Assembly: GCF_004122115.1 (NCBI RefSeq)
Contig: NZ_SBKP01000004.1
Location: 1 to 64,000 of the forward strand
Direction: 5' to 3'
From: Sphingobium fluviale
GTDB taxonomy: Bacteria; Pseudomonadota; Alphaproteobacteria; Sphingomonadales; Sphingomonadaceae
Length of the DNA stretch: 64,000 nucleotides
Below are positions 39,101 through 44,800 of this stretch, one piece after another. Made by a program: the position numbers and the translations under genes. The notes under the pieces were generated by a model. It searched no databases. It was not told where the DNA came from and saw nothing but the letters and a program-made list of their open reading frames with translations. Within the stretch, counting starts at the first letter, position 1; every line of letters starts with the position of its first letter.

Positions 39101-41046
39101 TCAACCTGCTGACTGGTGCAGGCAGCGGCGGGGACGCGGCGGGCGACAGCTATGTCAGCATCGAGAACGTGACCGGCAGCGCGGGCAACGACTTCATCTA
39201 TGGCGACGCCAATGCCAACGTCATCAACGGCAACGCGGGCAACGATTATATTCGCGGTGGCGCAGGCGCGGACACGATCAACGGCGGCTCCGGCACGGAC
39301 ACGGTGGATTATTCCGACTCGACCGCCGCAGTCACCATCAACCTCGATGGCAGCGCGTCTGCGGGCGGCTATGCGCAGGGCGACATCGTCCTCGCGGTCG
39401 AGGGTGTGATCGGTTCCGATTATGACGACACGATCAACGGCTCAACCGGCGGCGAGACCCTCTCCGGTGGCAACGGCAATGATATAATCAACGGCAACTC
39501 CGGCGATGACATCATCACCGGCGGCGCGGGCAACGACACGATCACCGGCGGCACCGGCGCGGACAATATCGACGGCGGCACCGGAACCGACTCGCTGAGC
39601 TATGCGGCCTCCACCGCAGGCGTCACCGTCTATCTTGACGGTGTGACGATGGGTAGCGGCGGCGATGCGCTGGGCGATTTCGTCACTGGCATCGAAACGC
39701 TGACCGGCTCCGGCCTCAACGACACGCTCTATGGCCACACTGGCGCAGAGAGCATCTTTGGCGGTGCGGGCAATGACGTTCTTATCGGCGGCGCGGGCGC
39801 GGACACGCTCGACGGCGGCACCGGCACGGACAGCGTCTCCTACATCACTGCCACGGTCGCCATCAGCGCCAGCTTCGCCAGCGGATCGCTGGTGGTGAGC
39901 GGTGGCGGCGGCGACGCGACCGGCGACGTGTTCGTCTCGATCGAGGGTGTGATCGGTACGACCCTTGCCGATACCTTCACCGGTGGCAGCGGCGCGGAGA
40001 GCATGGACGGCGGCGCAGGCAACGACCTGTTCTATGGCAGCACGGGCGCTGACACCCTCACCGGCGGCGCGGGCACGGATACGCTCGATTATTCCGCGTC
40101 TTCAGCGGGCATCACGCTGGATCTCAACGGCGGCAGCTCCAGCGGCGGCGACGCGGCGGGCGATATCGTCACCGGGTTCGAGGTAGTCTACGGATCCGGC
40201 CAGGCAGACAGCATCACCGGCTCGGCCTCCGCCGAAACGCTTTACGGCCAGGGCGGCAACGATACGCTGATCGGCGGCGGCGGCGCGGATGTGCTGGATG
40301 GCGGATCGGGCACCGACACCGCGAGCTATGCCAGCGCGACCTCTGCCGTCACCGCAAACCTCGGCAATGCCGCGCTCAACACGGGCGATGCGGGCGGAGA
40401 CAGCTATGTCGGCATCGAGAACCTGACCGGAAGCGGCTTCAACGACAATCTGACAGGCGATGGCAACGCCAACAGCATCGACGGCGGCGCAGGCAATGAC
40501 AGGCTCGTCGGCGGCGGCGGGGCGGATACGCTCATCGGCGGCAGCGGAACCGACACCGCGGACTACAGCGCCTCTGCGAGCGCGGTGACGCTCAACCTCT
40601 CGACCGCCACCGGCACCGGCAGCAGCGGCGACGCCAACGGCGATACGCTGACCGGGATCGAGGCCGTTACCGGCAGCTCCGGCAATGACAGCTTCACGCT
40701 GGGCCTTTCCAGCGGCTGGAGTGTCGATGGCGGCGCTGGCACGGATACCGTCTCGATCGCGGCCAACAGCGGCGCGCTCAATCAGGCGAGCCTCACCGGC
40801 ATATTGAGCCATGTCGAAACCATCGACTTCAGCGCCAGCAACGTGATCGCGAACCTGACGATGGACTCGAATGTGATCCAGACGCTGGTCGGTGCTGGCA
40901 ACAGCTCCGTCCTCACCGTCGATATCGATGGCAACGACACTCTGGCGATCAGCGGCGGGGCTTTCTACAATCAGGTCGGCAACGATTACTTCTTCTACAG
41001 CGACGCCGGGCTAACCAACCAGACCGCCAAGCTTTCCGTTATCTGA
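21166..41046 (+). CDS. Giant RTX adhesin-like protein, type I secretion substrate
   Basis: An uninterrupted 6626-residue protein, roughly 0.6 MDa and strongly Gly/Asp/Ala rich. It has no signal peptide; residues 1-140 include a beta-rich segment (IVDIDVVLIFADGSKIIIPG, 78-97) like the BapA/LapA N-terminal prefix. Residues ~145-230 are charged and low-complexity, and ~235-455 form a non-repetitive beta domain. From ~458 to ~6550 there are about 70 units, counted by eye, each averaging ~87 residues: a strand of the type DTADYS...VTVxLDG, then GGDAxGD, then NIExxxGS, followed by a variable number of GGxGxDxLx calcium-binding nonapeptides. The last ~75 residues (VETIDFSASN ... AKLSVI) lack repeats and look like a type I secretion signal. 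No Ig-like, VWA or cadherin domains were seen. Likely a cell-surface or secreted calcium-dependent adhesin. Confidence 0.95.
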   Translation: MAKIKGTSGSGKAKAAAGAEQKAQAAAPAAPDGVVDAPGGAAVISVGTANYGAAKVVNLSADDKAELGIPFAPFKTEIVDIDVVLIFADGSKIIIPGMALAAFSGRKPILLFTDKEISADQAVSTVGEIKEQVAPIKLALSSANAEEETDAKKDGDKPEDAGGIQPADSSATQAAQASEAEQQRKNDEQSARLNEKISNTLASASAPPGVPSAKAVEPNADDAIGPAGIGKLVPKLTFTLYNKEGVSTGTENGVTTLKGSTGGPSSSTNARFAAQSAKETITGTAARDVIYADNPAQAPGGATLRTLHVEAMVPAKNLQLNEITIPSLPAGYSIANAVLTPKGWVVDVAAGDIQKVTTHIDPNTGQTVNYPANQSHFTFDLQLIYTVPDPSTPTAGGFQDQFFLPAQLGLSSNGGPTVNAVEVSTAFGIKIVTSDADMTVINPVTGEPVYVLFSNPPGNIINAGDGDDTIIAGIGADDIDGGNGHDVVSYQTSVRGVDANLGTGVGLGGTAEGDRYTNVEGLKGSAHDDRLTGDANDNSFDGGAGADRIDGGAGQDSVDYSNAIDPATQGTQGVEIFLDGTASHGGQAEGDILSNIEIVIGTSRDDRLHGGAGNETLNAGAGNDQLFGSAGADTLDGGAGRDVADYSGSASGVTVSLDGTAGSGGDAQGDVLSNIEDLVGSAHDDTLTGNAQDNLIVGGAGADRVDGGAGTDTVDFTSSGVGVTVYLDGRAGIGGDALGDTYFNVETLIGSAFADRLVGAVGSQTLNGGLGNDVLEGGAGADTLDGGDGFDIASYAGAANGVIVALDGSQLGGGDPVGDVFINIEGLEGSLFDDVLIGTAGNDTLLGNDGDDTLVGLGGNSFLGGGDYLDGGAGFDTVDLSASLFGVTVYLDGRTGIGGDAQGDTLVSIEHVIASAQDDVLVGGAGDEWLEGRAGDDTLIGGAGADILHGGTGLDTADYSGSLSAVTVALDGSLGIGGDAAGDQLSGIERLVGSAFNDSLTGDDQDNILRGGDGDDTLVGALGADTLMGEAGFDTADYSAAQGAITVRLNGNASTGDVAEGDRLSGIERVIGGAYADTLLGDSADNVLDGGAGDDTLRGGLGADSLIGGAGADTADYSDAVQGVTVSLASGTGTGGSAQGDTLSGIENLSGSNYGDMLTGDAGVNTLSGGAGDDTLAGGAGADLLDGGVGADVADYSSSASAVQVALDGSAGQGGDAQGDVLVNIEGLTGSAFDDTLTGNDLANRLDGGTGDDVLRGGLGSDQLSGGAGFDTADYSQSATAVIIANDGSVGLGGDAQGDTLSGIERIIGSGFDDRISGGAGADTLDGGAGTDIADYSNSASGIVAGLDGRANTGGDAAGDTYANIEGLSGSAFADTLYGSAADDILRGQGGNDTLVGSAGADAMEGGTGFDTADYSASASAVTVDLSTGSAAGGDAAGDILSGVERVIGSAFDDSLTGGATDDVLEGGAGDDVLAGRLGADVLDGGAGFDTADYTASATGISLTLDGSLGIGGDAAGDQVLNVEHIIGSTYDDSITGVGANEFIEGGGGDDTISGNGGDDILTGGAGNDRLSGGAGVDTLQGGSGDDILEGGAGADIIDGGSGVDIADYTGSAAGVTIGLDGSAGIGGDAQGDQLTNIEALRGSGFADTLTGGNLADQIEGGAGDDVIIGGAGADTLLGGSGNDSIEGGAGGDLIDGGTGIDTADYSASASGVTVSLDGSAGLGGHATGDTLLNIERVIGTGAADHIIGAAADEELYGAGGDDVLEGRAGADLLDGGAGIDTADYSSSALAVTVDLASGTGTGGDAQGDTLVGIENLLGSSGADTLLGAATDDVIDGGAGDDTLVGRAGADTLIGGAGNDTLDGGAGADSLDGGAGFDTVDYSSSSVAVAVGLDGSVGIGGDAQGDVMTSIERLVGSVFNDTLTGGVLNDQLEGGAGDDSIAGGLGNDTLLGGAGDDTLAGGAGADVIDGGAGVDTVDYSSSTVAVTIHLDGTVSSGGDATGDQLTNIENLTATSFDDTITGAAGNEVIRAGAGDDVVAGGAGDDTLYGEGGDDILEGGLGADALIGGNGNDTASYANASAGVAVSLDGTAGTGGEALGDTLSGIENLEGSAFADTLGGGTGTETIHGGAGNDRLLGSQGADVLDGGAGQDIVDYSASASAVTVTLDGSTGIGGDAAGDQYTSIEGVTGSSLDDQLNGGAAADVIDGGAGNDVITGGGGDDTLLGNAGNDQIDGGAGADLIDGGAGIDTVDYSSSTSGVNVSVDGSASTGGAAQGDQLLNIENLIGSAYDDVLLGTAAADTITGGAGNDVLGGRGGADVLLGGSGFDTADYSDATSAIAVSLATNSGSLGDAAGDTLSSIERIVGSAFDDSITGSTAVDTLEGGAGNDTIDAGSGDDILLGGAGNDSLVGGSGADQIDGGAGTDTADYSASGVAVQVRLDGVASSGGDAQGDILTNVEAVLGSAYDDTLTGGAGDDQLRGGAGDDSLIGGSGADLFDGGAGVDTADYRLATAGVTLNLTTGGTGGEAAGDSFTNIEIVEGSGFADSITGGASADDLRGNAGDDFIDGGAGADILTGGIGDDVLRGGAGADQLIGGAGLDAADYTSSASAVAINLDGSLSAGGDAAGDTLSSIERVIGSGFDDTLTGTAANEVLEGAGGNDALYGGGGSDMLDGGAGNDLLNGGAGADVLIGGAGFDTVDYSGSASAVTVRLDGTPSSGGDAAGDSLSGIEGVIGSANDDLLFGGTANDMLDGASGNDQISGGAGDDSLIGGSGDDILEGGAGADALDGGAGNDTASYANATAGVAVSLGGAAGTGGEALGDTLINIENLIGSDYADTLGGGAGGETISAGAGDDTLLGSAGADVLDGGAGIDTVSYAVSGAGVTAYLDGRAGSGGDASGDTYANIEQLTGSGFNDTLIGNFTDDRIDGGAGDDQIDGAGGDDTLLGGAGNDLIHGGDGADSIDGGAGIDTVSYDDSTSGVTARLDGIAGSGGTALGDVLSNVETLQGSIYADTLIGDASANTLHGGDGDDTLIGGAGADALVGGNDFDTADYSTSAAGVTVGVDGSVGSGGDATGDTLSGIERIIGSALADTLSGGIGIETLDGGAGNDTLKGSLGADTLIGGAGTDTADYSASSAGVTVALDGTFGSSGDAAGDTLSGIEQITGSAFADTLGGSAGNDALNGGAGDDMLTSSAGADAYDGGAGIDTVSFAAATAGVTVNLVTGTGAGGEAAGDTFTNIERIIGSDYADSLTGGNADEILEGGLGDDTLSGGAGADTLDGGAGDDLLTGGAGADTLTGGAGFDTADYSASAAAVQLVLDGSSASGGDAAGDTLSGIERVIGSAFNDDIAGGSAGETLEGGAGNDILTGNGGGDTLLGGAGNDTLAGGAGADALDGGAGTDTADYSASVLGVTINLAAGTGSGGDAAGDTLANIERVLGSGNNDTLTGSANADILLGQGNDDVIDGGAGNDTIDGGSGDDTLSGGAGADAIDGGTGIDTVTYATSSAGVTISLSGGAGTGGDAAGDTISNAETLEGSAFADTLGGRASADTLLGGGGNDTLLGSTGADVLDGGAGTDTADYSASASAVTVYLDGSVSVGGDAAGDTLTSIERVLGSAGNDALYGTGNADTLEGNGGNDTLTGDLGNDTLLGGAGNDLLIGGAGADTLDGGAGTDKVSYASSASAVNAGLDGAAQTGGDAAGDTITNVETLEGSDHDDTLRGGTGAESLIGGLGNDSLMGSLGADALDGGAGTDTADYSSSTSAVSIGLNGSAGTGGYAAGDTLSNIEAIIGSAFADTLSGAGGNDTLSGGAGDDTLSGGNGDDTLSGGTGNDSLTGGAGADVMDGGAGTDTADYTGSVASVVVNLNGLASSGGDAAGDMLSNIEIVRGSAQGDIITGGAADEQLYGNGGADTLIGGAGVDLLDGGTGTDTADYSSATAAVTIALDGSAGSGAEAAGDTIANVERLIGSGFNDTLGGSAGDDTILGGAGNDAISGGAGNDALSGEAGDDTLVGGAGADIFDGGSGFDTADYSGALAAVTVYLDGTTGSGSDAAGDVLTSIEQLLGSGFDDRLTGGNATETIRGGAGNDIIFGANGDDSLYGEAGNDTLTGGLGADLIDGGAGTDTASYSSSLAGVTVYLDGTVSVGGDADGDILTSIETLIGSSFADTLYGSTGADTISAGAGDDILYSSNGADVLTGGTGFDIVDYSNNAAAVTVRMDGVASSGGFAQGDVLTEIEQVIGTTLDDSIAGSANADTILGNDGNDTLSGGAGNDTLLGGNGNDTLIGGTGSDALDGGAGTDTADYSGAATGIAVRMDGVGGSGGEALGDVLTSIETVIGSGFADTIEGSFGADTVQGGAGDDSIDGKAGDDTLQGGAGNDTLTGGAGADALDGGTGTDIADYSASTSAVTVYLDGTAGSGGDAAGDTLANIESVKGSAYADTLYGSTGADTQDGQGGDDTLMGSAGADALIGGTGVDTVDYSASASAIAVDLNAGTGSAGDAAGDTYSSIERIVGSGLADAITGSANADTLEGGAGDDTIDGGAGADTLLGGAGNDTLIGGSGSDIIDGGAGTDTADYSASTTGVTVYIDGVNQGQGGTATGDVLSNIERVIGSAFGDVLYGTTGNETLQAGAGNDVIEGGAGADVIDGGAGTDTASYANATAGVTASLATNSGTGGDANGDTFTGIEGLTGSAFDDTLSGGSGAETLDGGAGNDTLVASAGADVLIGGAGFDTADYSGAAAGVTVNLDGSAGSGDIAAGDTLTGIESVIGSGFADTITGTFSNDTLYGRGGDDTLLGGTGSDTLYGEAGNDTLQGGGGADVMDGGAGTDTVSYSASSAAVTIDLSAGTATGGDATGDTFTNVEQFVGSRLGDTMIGGTGADNFDGFDGDDTLRGGAGDDTLAGGIGNDFIEGGAGADSISGGAGTDTADYSASASAVTIRTAGTSSGGDAAGDVLSGIEAVIGSAYNDQFEGSAADEDFTGGAGNDSFIVSGGADIYRGDAGTDTVDYSTSASNGMKIYMDGSFGTGGDAAGDRLFNVEIVIGSAQGDEITAGATGSTIQAGAGNDILHGGDGADTLDGGANDDTISSGLGADTIIGGSGTDTADYKLSTAGVTIANDGTAGVGGWAQGDVLSGIERIEGSQNYDDVLRGGVSGSTVLWGWGGNDSFVSFAQADSIDGGTGTDTIDYSGSLSGVTVRLDGTASSGGDAAGDTILNVEHVIGSGQGDTIYGTGVNETLEGMAGNDTLVGGAGADVLDGGAGFDTADYSSAGGIVVRMDGLAGTAGEANGDVLISIEQVIGSSLADIIIGSTGADTIVGGDGDDIFRPDLGADTLDGGNGNDTVDYSSSGSALTVNLTNAALSTGLAQGDTYTSIETFILSGLNDSFTGDANAQTIQAGAGNDTINAGDGDDNLQGGAGNDTLIGGAGADSIDGGAGTDVVDYSASSAAISINLGTGTGNTGGDAEGDIFVGGTIENAIGSANDDTIIGSTGVNTLQGGAGNDSIEGGAGADVMDGGAGTDTASYANATGSVTVSLTSGTGTVGHASGDTLANFENLRGSIYADTLTGSTGINTIWGGIGSDVISGGAGDDFLYGEDGDDTVEGGAGADTMDGGLGSNTLTYANSTSGVTVNLGTSTGSGGDATGDIFSNFVGLTGSGQNDSLTGDANGNFIQGNAGNDTLDGGAGNDTLYGGTGNDIIMGGAGNDVNRGDAGTDTIDYSLSTSGVTVNLSGGTGSGGDAQGDTYNTIENITGSANGDSLTGDGNANVIDGGNGDDNISGAGGNDTIQGGAGNDTITGGAGADILDGGTGTNTLFFGTNFGNLASVSASAGVTINLDGVTLGIGWDAAGDRYSNFQNVYLTNLADTATGTAANEWFRGLGGADTINGGGGTDTASYYGSASVSIGLDGTAGTGGEAAGDRLTNIEVLQGSANDDTLWGHTGAETLYGMEGADTLRGGAGADVLDGGTGNDTADYSLSASAVTVNLLTGAGSGGDAAGDSYVSIENVTGSAGNDFIYGDANANVINGNAGNDYIRGGAGADTINGGSGTDTVDYSDSTAAVTINLDGSASAGGYAQGDIVLAVEGVIGSDYDDTINGSTGGETLSGGNGNDIINGNSGDDIITGGAGNDTITGGTGADNIDGGTGTDSLSYAASTAGVTVYLDGVTMGSGGDALGDFVTGIETLTGSGLNDTLYGHTGAESIFGGAGNDVLIGGAGADTLDGGTGTDSVSYITATVAISASFASGSLVVSGGGGDATGDVFVSIEGVIGTTLADTFTGGSGAESMDGGAGNDLFYGSTGADTLTGGAGTDTLDYSASSAGITLDLNGGSSSGGDAAGDIVTGFEVVYGSGQADSITGSASAETLYGQGGNDTLIGGGGADVLDGGSGTDTASYASATSAVTANLGNAALNTGDAGGDSYVGIENLTGSGFNDNLTGDGNANSIDGGAGNDRLVGGGGADTLIGGSGTDTADYSASASAVTLNLSTATGTGSSGDANGDTLTGIEAVTGSSGNDSFTLGLSSGWSVDGGAGTDTVSIAANSGALNQASLTGILSHVETIDFSASNVIANLTMDSNVIQTLVGAGNSSVLTVDIDGNDTLAISGGAFYNQVGNDYFFYSDAGLTNQTAKLSVI
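22540..40700 (+). repeat. About 70 tandem RTX-type coding repeats
   Basis: The repeat zone of the giant gene consists of units of roughly 210-340 bases. Units vary in the number of GGCGGCGCGGGC-type nonapeptide codons. Some blocks look more alike at about 2.1-kb distance (for example near 27380, 29540 and 31660), suggesting segmental duplication of several units at once. The last third is more divergent than the first two. Confidence 0.85.
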
Positions 41047-41209
41047 TCGTCTGATCCGTTTCGGAGATTGTTTACACGTATCGCGTGGCCTGTGGGGCTC
41101 TGCAATGCCGAAACAATCCCGCAAAATGGACCAGATCGGGGATTCACGGCCCGTAGTCATCCTATAATGTCCTTAACGCAGACCAGTCGGATGCGGGGGA
41201 GGGCTAACC

Positions 41210-42049
41210 GTGACGGTCAAGGCACATTTCAGTTCGATACGCACCAACGGCAGCAGCGGCCTGTTCGCCATGCCCGATGCACTGCTTACCGCCGAGCGGG
41301 ATGGCTCCGGCCTCTTTGCCCGCGCGAACATGGCGCCCGCCGTTGCGCGAAGCGGATATGACCCGCGCGGCACTGGCCGCTCTGCGCTTGCCGTGGTCAT
41401 GCCGGTCGAGGCTCCGCCGGGCGCGGGGCTGGTTCATGCCTATCTGATCGACGCGGATGATGAGCGCCGCACGGCTCTGCACAAGTTGTTGAGCGGCAAG
41501 CCCAACATGGTGGTGCGTGCCTATCGTTCTCGCGCAGCTTTTCTGGCGGCGGTGGATCAGCTCGATGATGGCTGCGTCATCGTATCGGCCGATGGGTGCG
41601 AAGGCGAAAGCACGGACTCTGTCGCGCTGCTCGATTTCATTCGCCACTCGCGTGAAAGCAGGCGCTTTGCCTGCGTAATATTGGCGAGCGCCCAGCATAT
41701 GCGCCTTGCGATCGATGCGATGAAGGCGGGCGCGGTCGATTGCCTGCTCAGCCCCTATGCGACGGACGATCTGCTCGGCGTGGTGGAGGATTCACTGGCG
41801 CTGGTGCGTGAAGCAAGCGCGGAAAGCGCCGCTACCGCGCAGGCCCGCAGCCAGATCGCGCGGCTGACGTCGCGGGAGCGCGATGTTCTCAACGGGCTGC
41901 TGCACGGCAAATCGAACAAGATGATCGCGCTCGACCTCGGCATCAGCCCACGCACGGTCGAAATCTATCGTGCGCACCTGATGGACAAGCTGGGCACACA
42001 TTCGCTGTCTGAAACGCTGAAGGTCGCGTTTGCGGCGGGGATGTCTTAA
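41210..42049 (+). CDS. LuxR/FixJ-type regulator with degenerate receiver domain
   Basis: A 279-residue protein. Residues 1-75 are poorly ordered. A receiver-like domain (~76-200) keeps the acidic cluster (Asp81, Asp83, Asp84), but the phosphoacceptor Asp is replaced by Ser126 (GCVIVS) and the conserved Lys by Ser181 (LLSPY). It is therefore probably not controlled by phosphorylation. The C-terminal LuxR helix-turn-helix is intact ([25 protein letters not shown], then [18 protein letters not shown]). GTG start with GGGGAGGG upstream; a TATAAT lies at 41163-41168 in the 163-base gap. It follows the giant gene and is a candidate regulator of the secretion cluster. Confidence 0.88.
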   Translation: MTVKAHFSSIRTNGSSGLFAMPDALLTAERDGSGLFARANMAPAVARSGYDPRGTGRSALAVVMPVEAPPGAGLVHAYLIDADDERRTALHKLLSGKPNMVVRAYRSRAAFLAAVDQLDDGCVIVSADGCEGESTDSVALLDFIRHSRESRRFACVILASAQHMRLAIDAMKAGAVDCLLSPYATDDLLGVVEDSLALVREASAESAATAQARSQIARLTSRERDVLNGLLHGKSNKMIALDLGISPRTVEIYRAHLMDKLGTHSLSETLKVAFAAGMS

Positions 42050-43176
42050 GCGGCCTGTTCGCTGGACGCGGCCTCAATCTCCGCCGCCTTGGCCTCCACC
42101 AGCCGGACGATATGGTCAACCATCGCCTCATCTTGCACATGATGATCGGTCACGCCGGACAGATAGACCATATGCTTGCCATTGCCGCCGCCGGTGATGC
42201 CGATATCCGTCTCGCGCGCCTCGCCGGGGCCGTTGACGACGCAGCCCAGCACCGAGAGCGAGAGCGGCGTGCGGATATGCTGGAGCCGCTCCTCCAGCGC
42301 CTGCACGGTGCGGATCACATCAAAGCCCTGCCGCGCGCAGCTGGGGCAAGAGACAACGCGCACCCCGCGCGTGCGCAGGCCGAGCGATTTCAGGATTTCA
42401 TAACCGACGCGCACTTCCTCCTCCGGCTCAGCGGAGAGAGAAACGCGGATCGTGTCGCCGATCCCCGCCCACAGCAGGTTGCCGATGCCGATCGCGCTTT
42501 TGACGGTGCCAGAGCGCAGGCCGCCTGCCTCGGTAATGCCGAGATGCAGTGGGCAATCGACTGCATCGGCAAGCTGCATGTAGGCAGCCACCGCAAGGAA
42601 CGCGTCAGACGCCTTCACAGCGACCTTATACTCGTGAAAATCCTGATCCTGCAGCAGCTTGATATGATCCAGCGCGCTTTCCACCAGCGCATCCGGGCAT
42701 GGCTCGCCATATTTTTCGAGCAGGTCCTTTTCGAGGCTGCCTGCGTTGACGCCAATGCGAATGGCACAACCATTGGCCTTGGCGGCATCGACAACCTCCT
42801 TCACGCGCGCTTCGCTGCCGATATTGCCGGGGTTGATGCGCAGGCAGGCGGCGCCCGCGTCTGCCGCCTCCAGCGCGCGCTTGTAGTGGAAATGAATGTC
42901 CGCAATGATCGGCACACGCGCCGCGCGCACGATCTGTTTCAGCGCCGCCGTGCTTTCTTCATCCGGGCAGGAGACGCGGATCAGGTCTGCCCCCGCCTCT
43001 TCGCAGCGGCGGATCTGGTCGATCGTCGCGCGCGGGTCTGACGTGGGCGTGTTCGTCATTGTCTGCACCGTGATCGGCGCGTCGCCACCCACCGGCACGC
43101 TGCCCACCATGATCTGGCGGCATGTGCGCCGGGCGATGTCGCGCCAGGGGCGCAGGCCGGGATTGTGGTCAGACAT
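42046..43176 (-). CDS. ispG: 4-hydroxy-3-methylbut-2-enyl diphosphate synthase (IspG/GcpE)
   Basis: A 376-residue enzyme of the MEP isoprenoid pathway. It converts methylerythritol cyclodiphosphate to HMBPP using a [4Fe-4S] cluster. The TIM-barrel begins [22 protein letters not shown], and the cluster ligands are in CPSC and [10 protein letters not shown], in the bacterial short form. Its 3' end overlaps the end of the convergent LuxR-type gene by 4 bases. dxs, the first enzyme of the same pathway, is also in this window but not linked. Confidence 0.97.
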   Translation of the reverse strand: MSDHNPGLRPWRDIARRTCRQIMVGSVPVGGDAPITVQTMTNTPTSDPRATIDQIRRCEEAGADLIRVSCPDEESTAALKQIVRAARVPIIADIHFHYKRALEAADAGAACLRINPGNIGSEARVKEVVDAAKANGCAIRIGVNAGSLEKDLLEKYGEPCPDALVESALDHIKLLQDQDFHEYKVAVKASDAFLAVAAYMQLADAVDCPLHLGITEAGGLRSGTVKSAIGIGNLLWAGIGDTIRVSLSAEPEEEVRVGYEILKSLGLRTRGVRVVSCPSCARQGFDVIRTVQALEERLQHIRTPLSLSVLGCVVNGPGEARETDIGITGGGNGKHMVYLSGVTDHHVQDEAMVDHIVRLVEAKAAEIEAASSEQAA

Positions 43177-43228
43177 CAGGGGGACGCTCCATGTGAATCG
43201 CCCACTCTATAGCGGGTTGCGGCGCAGG

Positions 43229-44554
43229 TTAGAAGCGCGCCGTCACCGATGTCGCCAGCATATCGACATTGCCTGAGGATTGCAGGCGATAATCGACGGC
43301 GACCGGGCCGAAAAACGATTCGGTGCGCACCAGAGTCTGCTTTTCGATGAACACATGGGCGTAAGAGGCGTTCAATGTCAGGTGCGGGCTGAGGCGATAG
43401 CTGAGGCCCGTGCTCAGCCAGCTCCGGTCGCCATCGGGCACACGGGTGCTGAGGAACGCGGGGTTGGTGGGCGTACGATCAAACATCGCGCCCGCGCGCA
43501 GCGTCAGTCGGTCAGAGCGAACATGCTCCAGGCCTGCCGAGAGGCTCCAGCTGTCGCGATATTGATAATCCTTGGCGGAAACAGTGCCATCGGGGAACAC
43601 CACGCGCAGCTTGTCAAATACCGACCAGTTATAATGGCGGCCCGTCGCCATGAAGCGGGTCTTGCTGTCCAGCGGGAAGCTGATGCTGGCGGTGATGCTG
43701 CCCGGCAGCGTGAGGGGAGAGCGGATCGGCGTGCTGCCGTTCAAGCCGGAGAGCGCGCCGGAAAAGCCGCTCAGCTCGCTCTTGCCCTTGAGGTCATGCT
43801 TCACCTGCGAGCGGTAATGCAGGCCGATGCGCAGGCCGCCATCGAGCTTGAGCAAGACGCCCGCATTCCATCCCAGCGCGATATCGTCGCCAGAGAGTTT
43901 GGCTTTGGTGTCCGAGCCACCAGCCGCAGCAGAAGGCATTGCGCCCTCCAGCGTCACGTCGGCATATTGGATGTCCAGCCCTCCGCCGATGGAGAGGCTA
44001 TTGTTCACGCGCCACGCGAAGCTTGGCTGGGCGTTCAGCGTCAGCATGTTGGAATAGGTAGAGTTATAGCGCCCGACGAAATCCGGGGCATAGCGCAGCT
44101 TGAGGCCGAACGGCGCGCTGAGGCCGAAGCCCAGCCACAGGCGGCTCTGGCCAATCTGCGCGGAGGCATAGGTGGTCGGCACCGGCACGACCGGCGCAAA
44201 CGGATTGCCGCCATTGCCACCACTGATCGGGATCGGGCTGCTGAACGTCGGGAACGGTCCCAGCGGAACGCTGGTCGTTCTGGTGATGGTCGATCCCAGA
44301 TCGCGCTGATGCGAATCGATGAACAGCGCCGTCGCGCCGGTGGCAATCTGGATGCCGGGCAGCTCCGTCATCCCCGCCGGGTTGTAGAATATGGTAGAGG
44401 GATCGTCCGCCGCCGCCGCGCCGCCGGAAAAGGCCCGGCCGATTTCAAGCTGGGATTGCTCTTGCAGCATAAACCCGCCCGCGCGCGCATCACATGCCGC
44501 GCCGGCTGCCGCGCAGGCCATGCTTATCACTATGATATTATTCTGATTTTGCAT
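43229..44554 (-). CDS. OmpP1/FadL-family outer-membrane transporter
   Basis: A 441-residue outer-membrane barrel with an N-terminal signal sequence (IVISMACAAAGAACDARA). The mature protein begins with the FadL hallmark GGFMLQEQSQLEIGRAFSGGAAAADDPSTIFYNPAGM, in which the NPAGM motif is diagnostic. The protein ends in Phe (TSVTARF), a barrel insertion signal. Family members pass long-chain fatty acids or aromatic hydrocarbons by lateral diffusion. It stands alone, with ispG 52 bases downstream. Hydrophobic substrate uptake is expected; the ligand is unknown. Confidence 0.93.
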   Translation of the reverse strand: MQNQNNIIVISMACAAAGAACDARAGGFMLQEQSQLEIGRAFSGGAAAADDPSTIFYNPAGMTELPGIQIATGATALFIDSHQRDLGSTITRTTSVPLGPFPTFSSPIPISGGNGGNPFAPVVPVPTTYASAQIGQSRLWLGFGLSAPFGLKLRYAPDFVGRYNSTYSNMLTLNAQPSFAWRVNNSLSIGGGLDIQYADVTLEGAMPSAAAGGSDTKAKLSGDDIALGWNAGVLLKLDGGLRIGLHYRSQVKHDLKGKSELSGFSGALSGLNGSTPIRSPLTLPGSITASISFPLDSKTRFMATGRHYNWSVFDKLRVVFPDGTVSAKDYQYRDSWSLSAGLEHVRSDRLTLRAGAMFDRTPTNPAFLSTRVPDGDRSWLSTGLSYRLSPHLTLNASYAHVFIEKQTLVRTESFFGPVAVDYRLQSSGNVDMLATSVTARF

Positions 44555-44706
44555 CGCGCGCCCACTCCTGCCTTGTGCGCAGGCTTTTCCCTTGTGACGG
44601 CCCGGTTGTAAAGAGACGAGGTTAACAGAAGGATTATGACCGCAAATTTGTGCTGCAAGTCTGCCCTTGCCTGCGCATCGGCCCGGTTATACAGGGGGCG
44701 CGGCGT

Positions 44707-44789
44707 GCGGCTATGGCGAAATTGGTAGACGCGATGGTTTTAGGTACCATTGGGCAACCGTGGGGGTTCGAGTCCCTCTAGCCGCACCA
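44707..44789 (+). tRNA. tRNA-Leu (anticodon UAG)
   Basis: Acceptor arms GCGGCTA and TAGCCGC close the cloverleaf, with discriminator A and an encoded CCA. The D-arm contains GGTAGA. The anticodon stem ATGGT/ACCAT encloses the loop TTTAGGT with anticodon TAG. There is an extended variable arm, as expected for leucine, and the T-loop is TTCGAGT. It reads CUN codons. Confidence 0.95.
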
Positions 44790-44800
44790 TTTTGTTGGCC

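Noticed and set aside
12673-42049. Recent horizontal acquisition of the secretion cluster
   Set aside because: No integrase, tRNA junction, direct repeats or clear change in base composition was seen at the edges. Absence in relatives would have to be tested by comparison.
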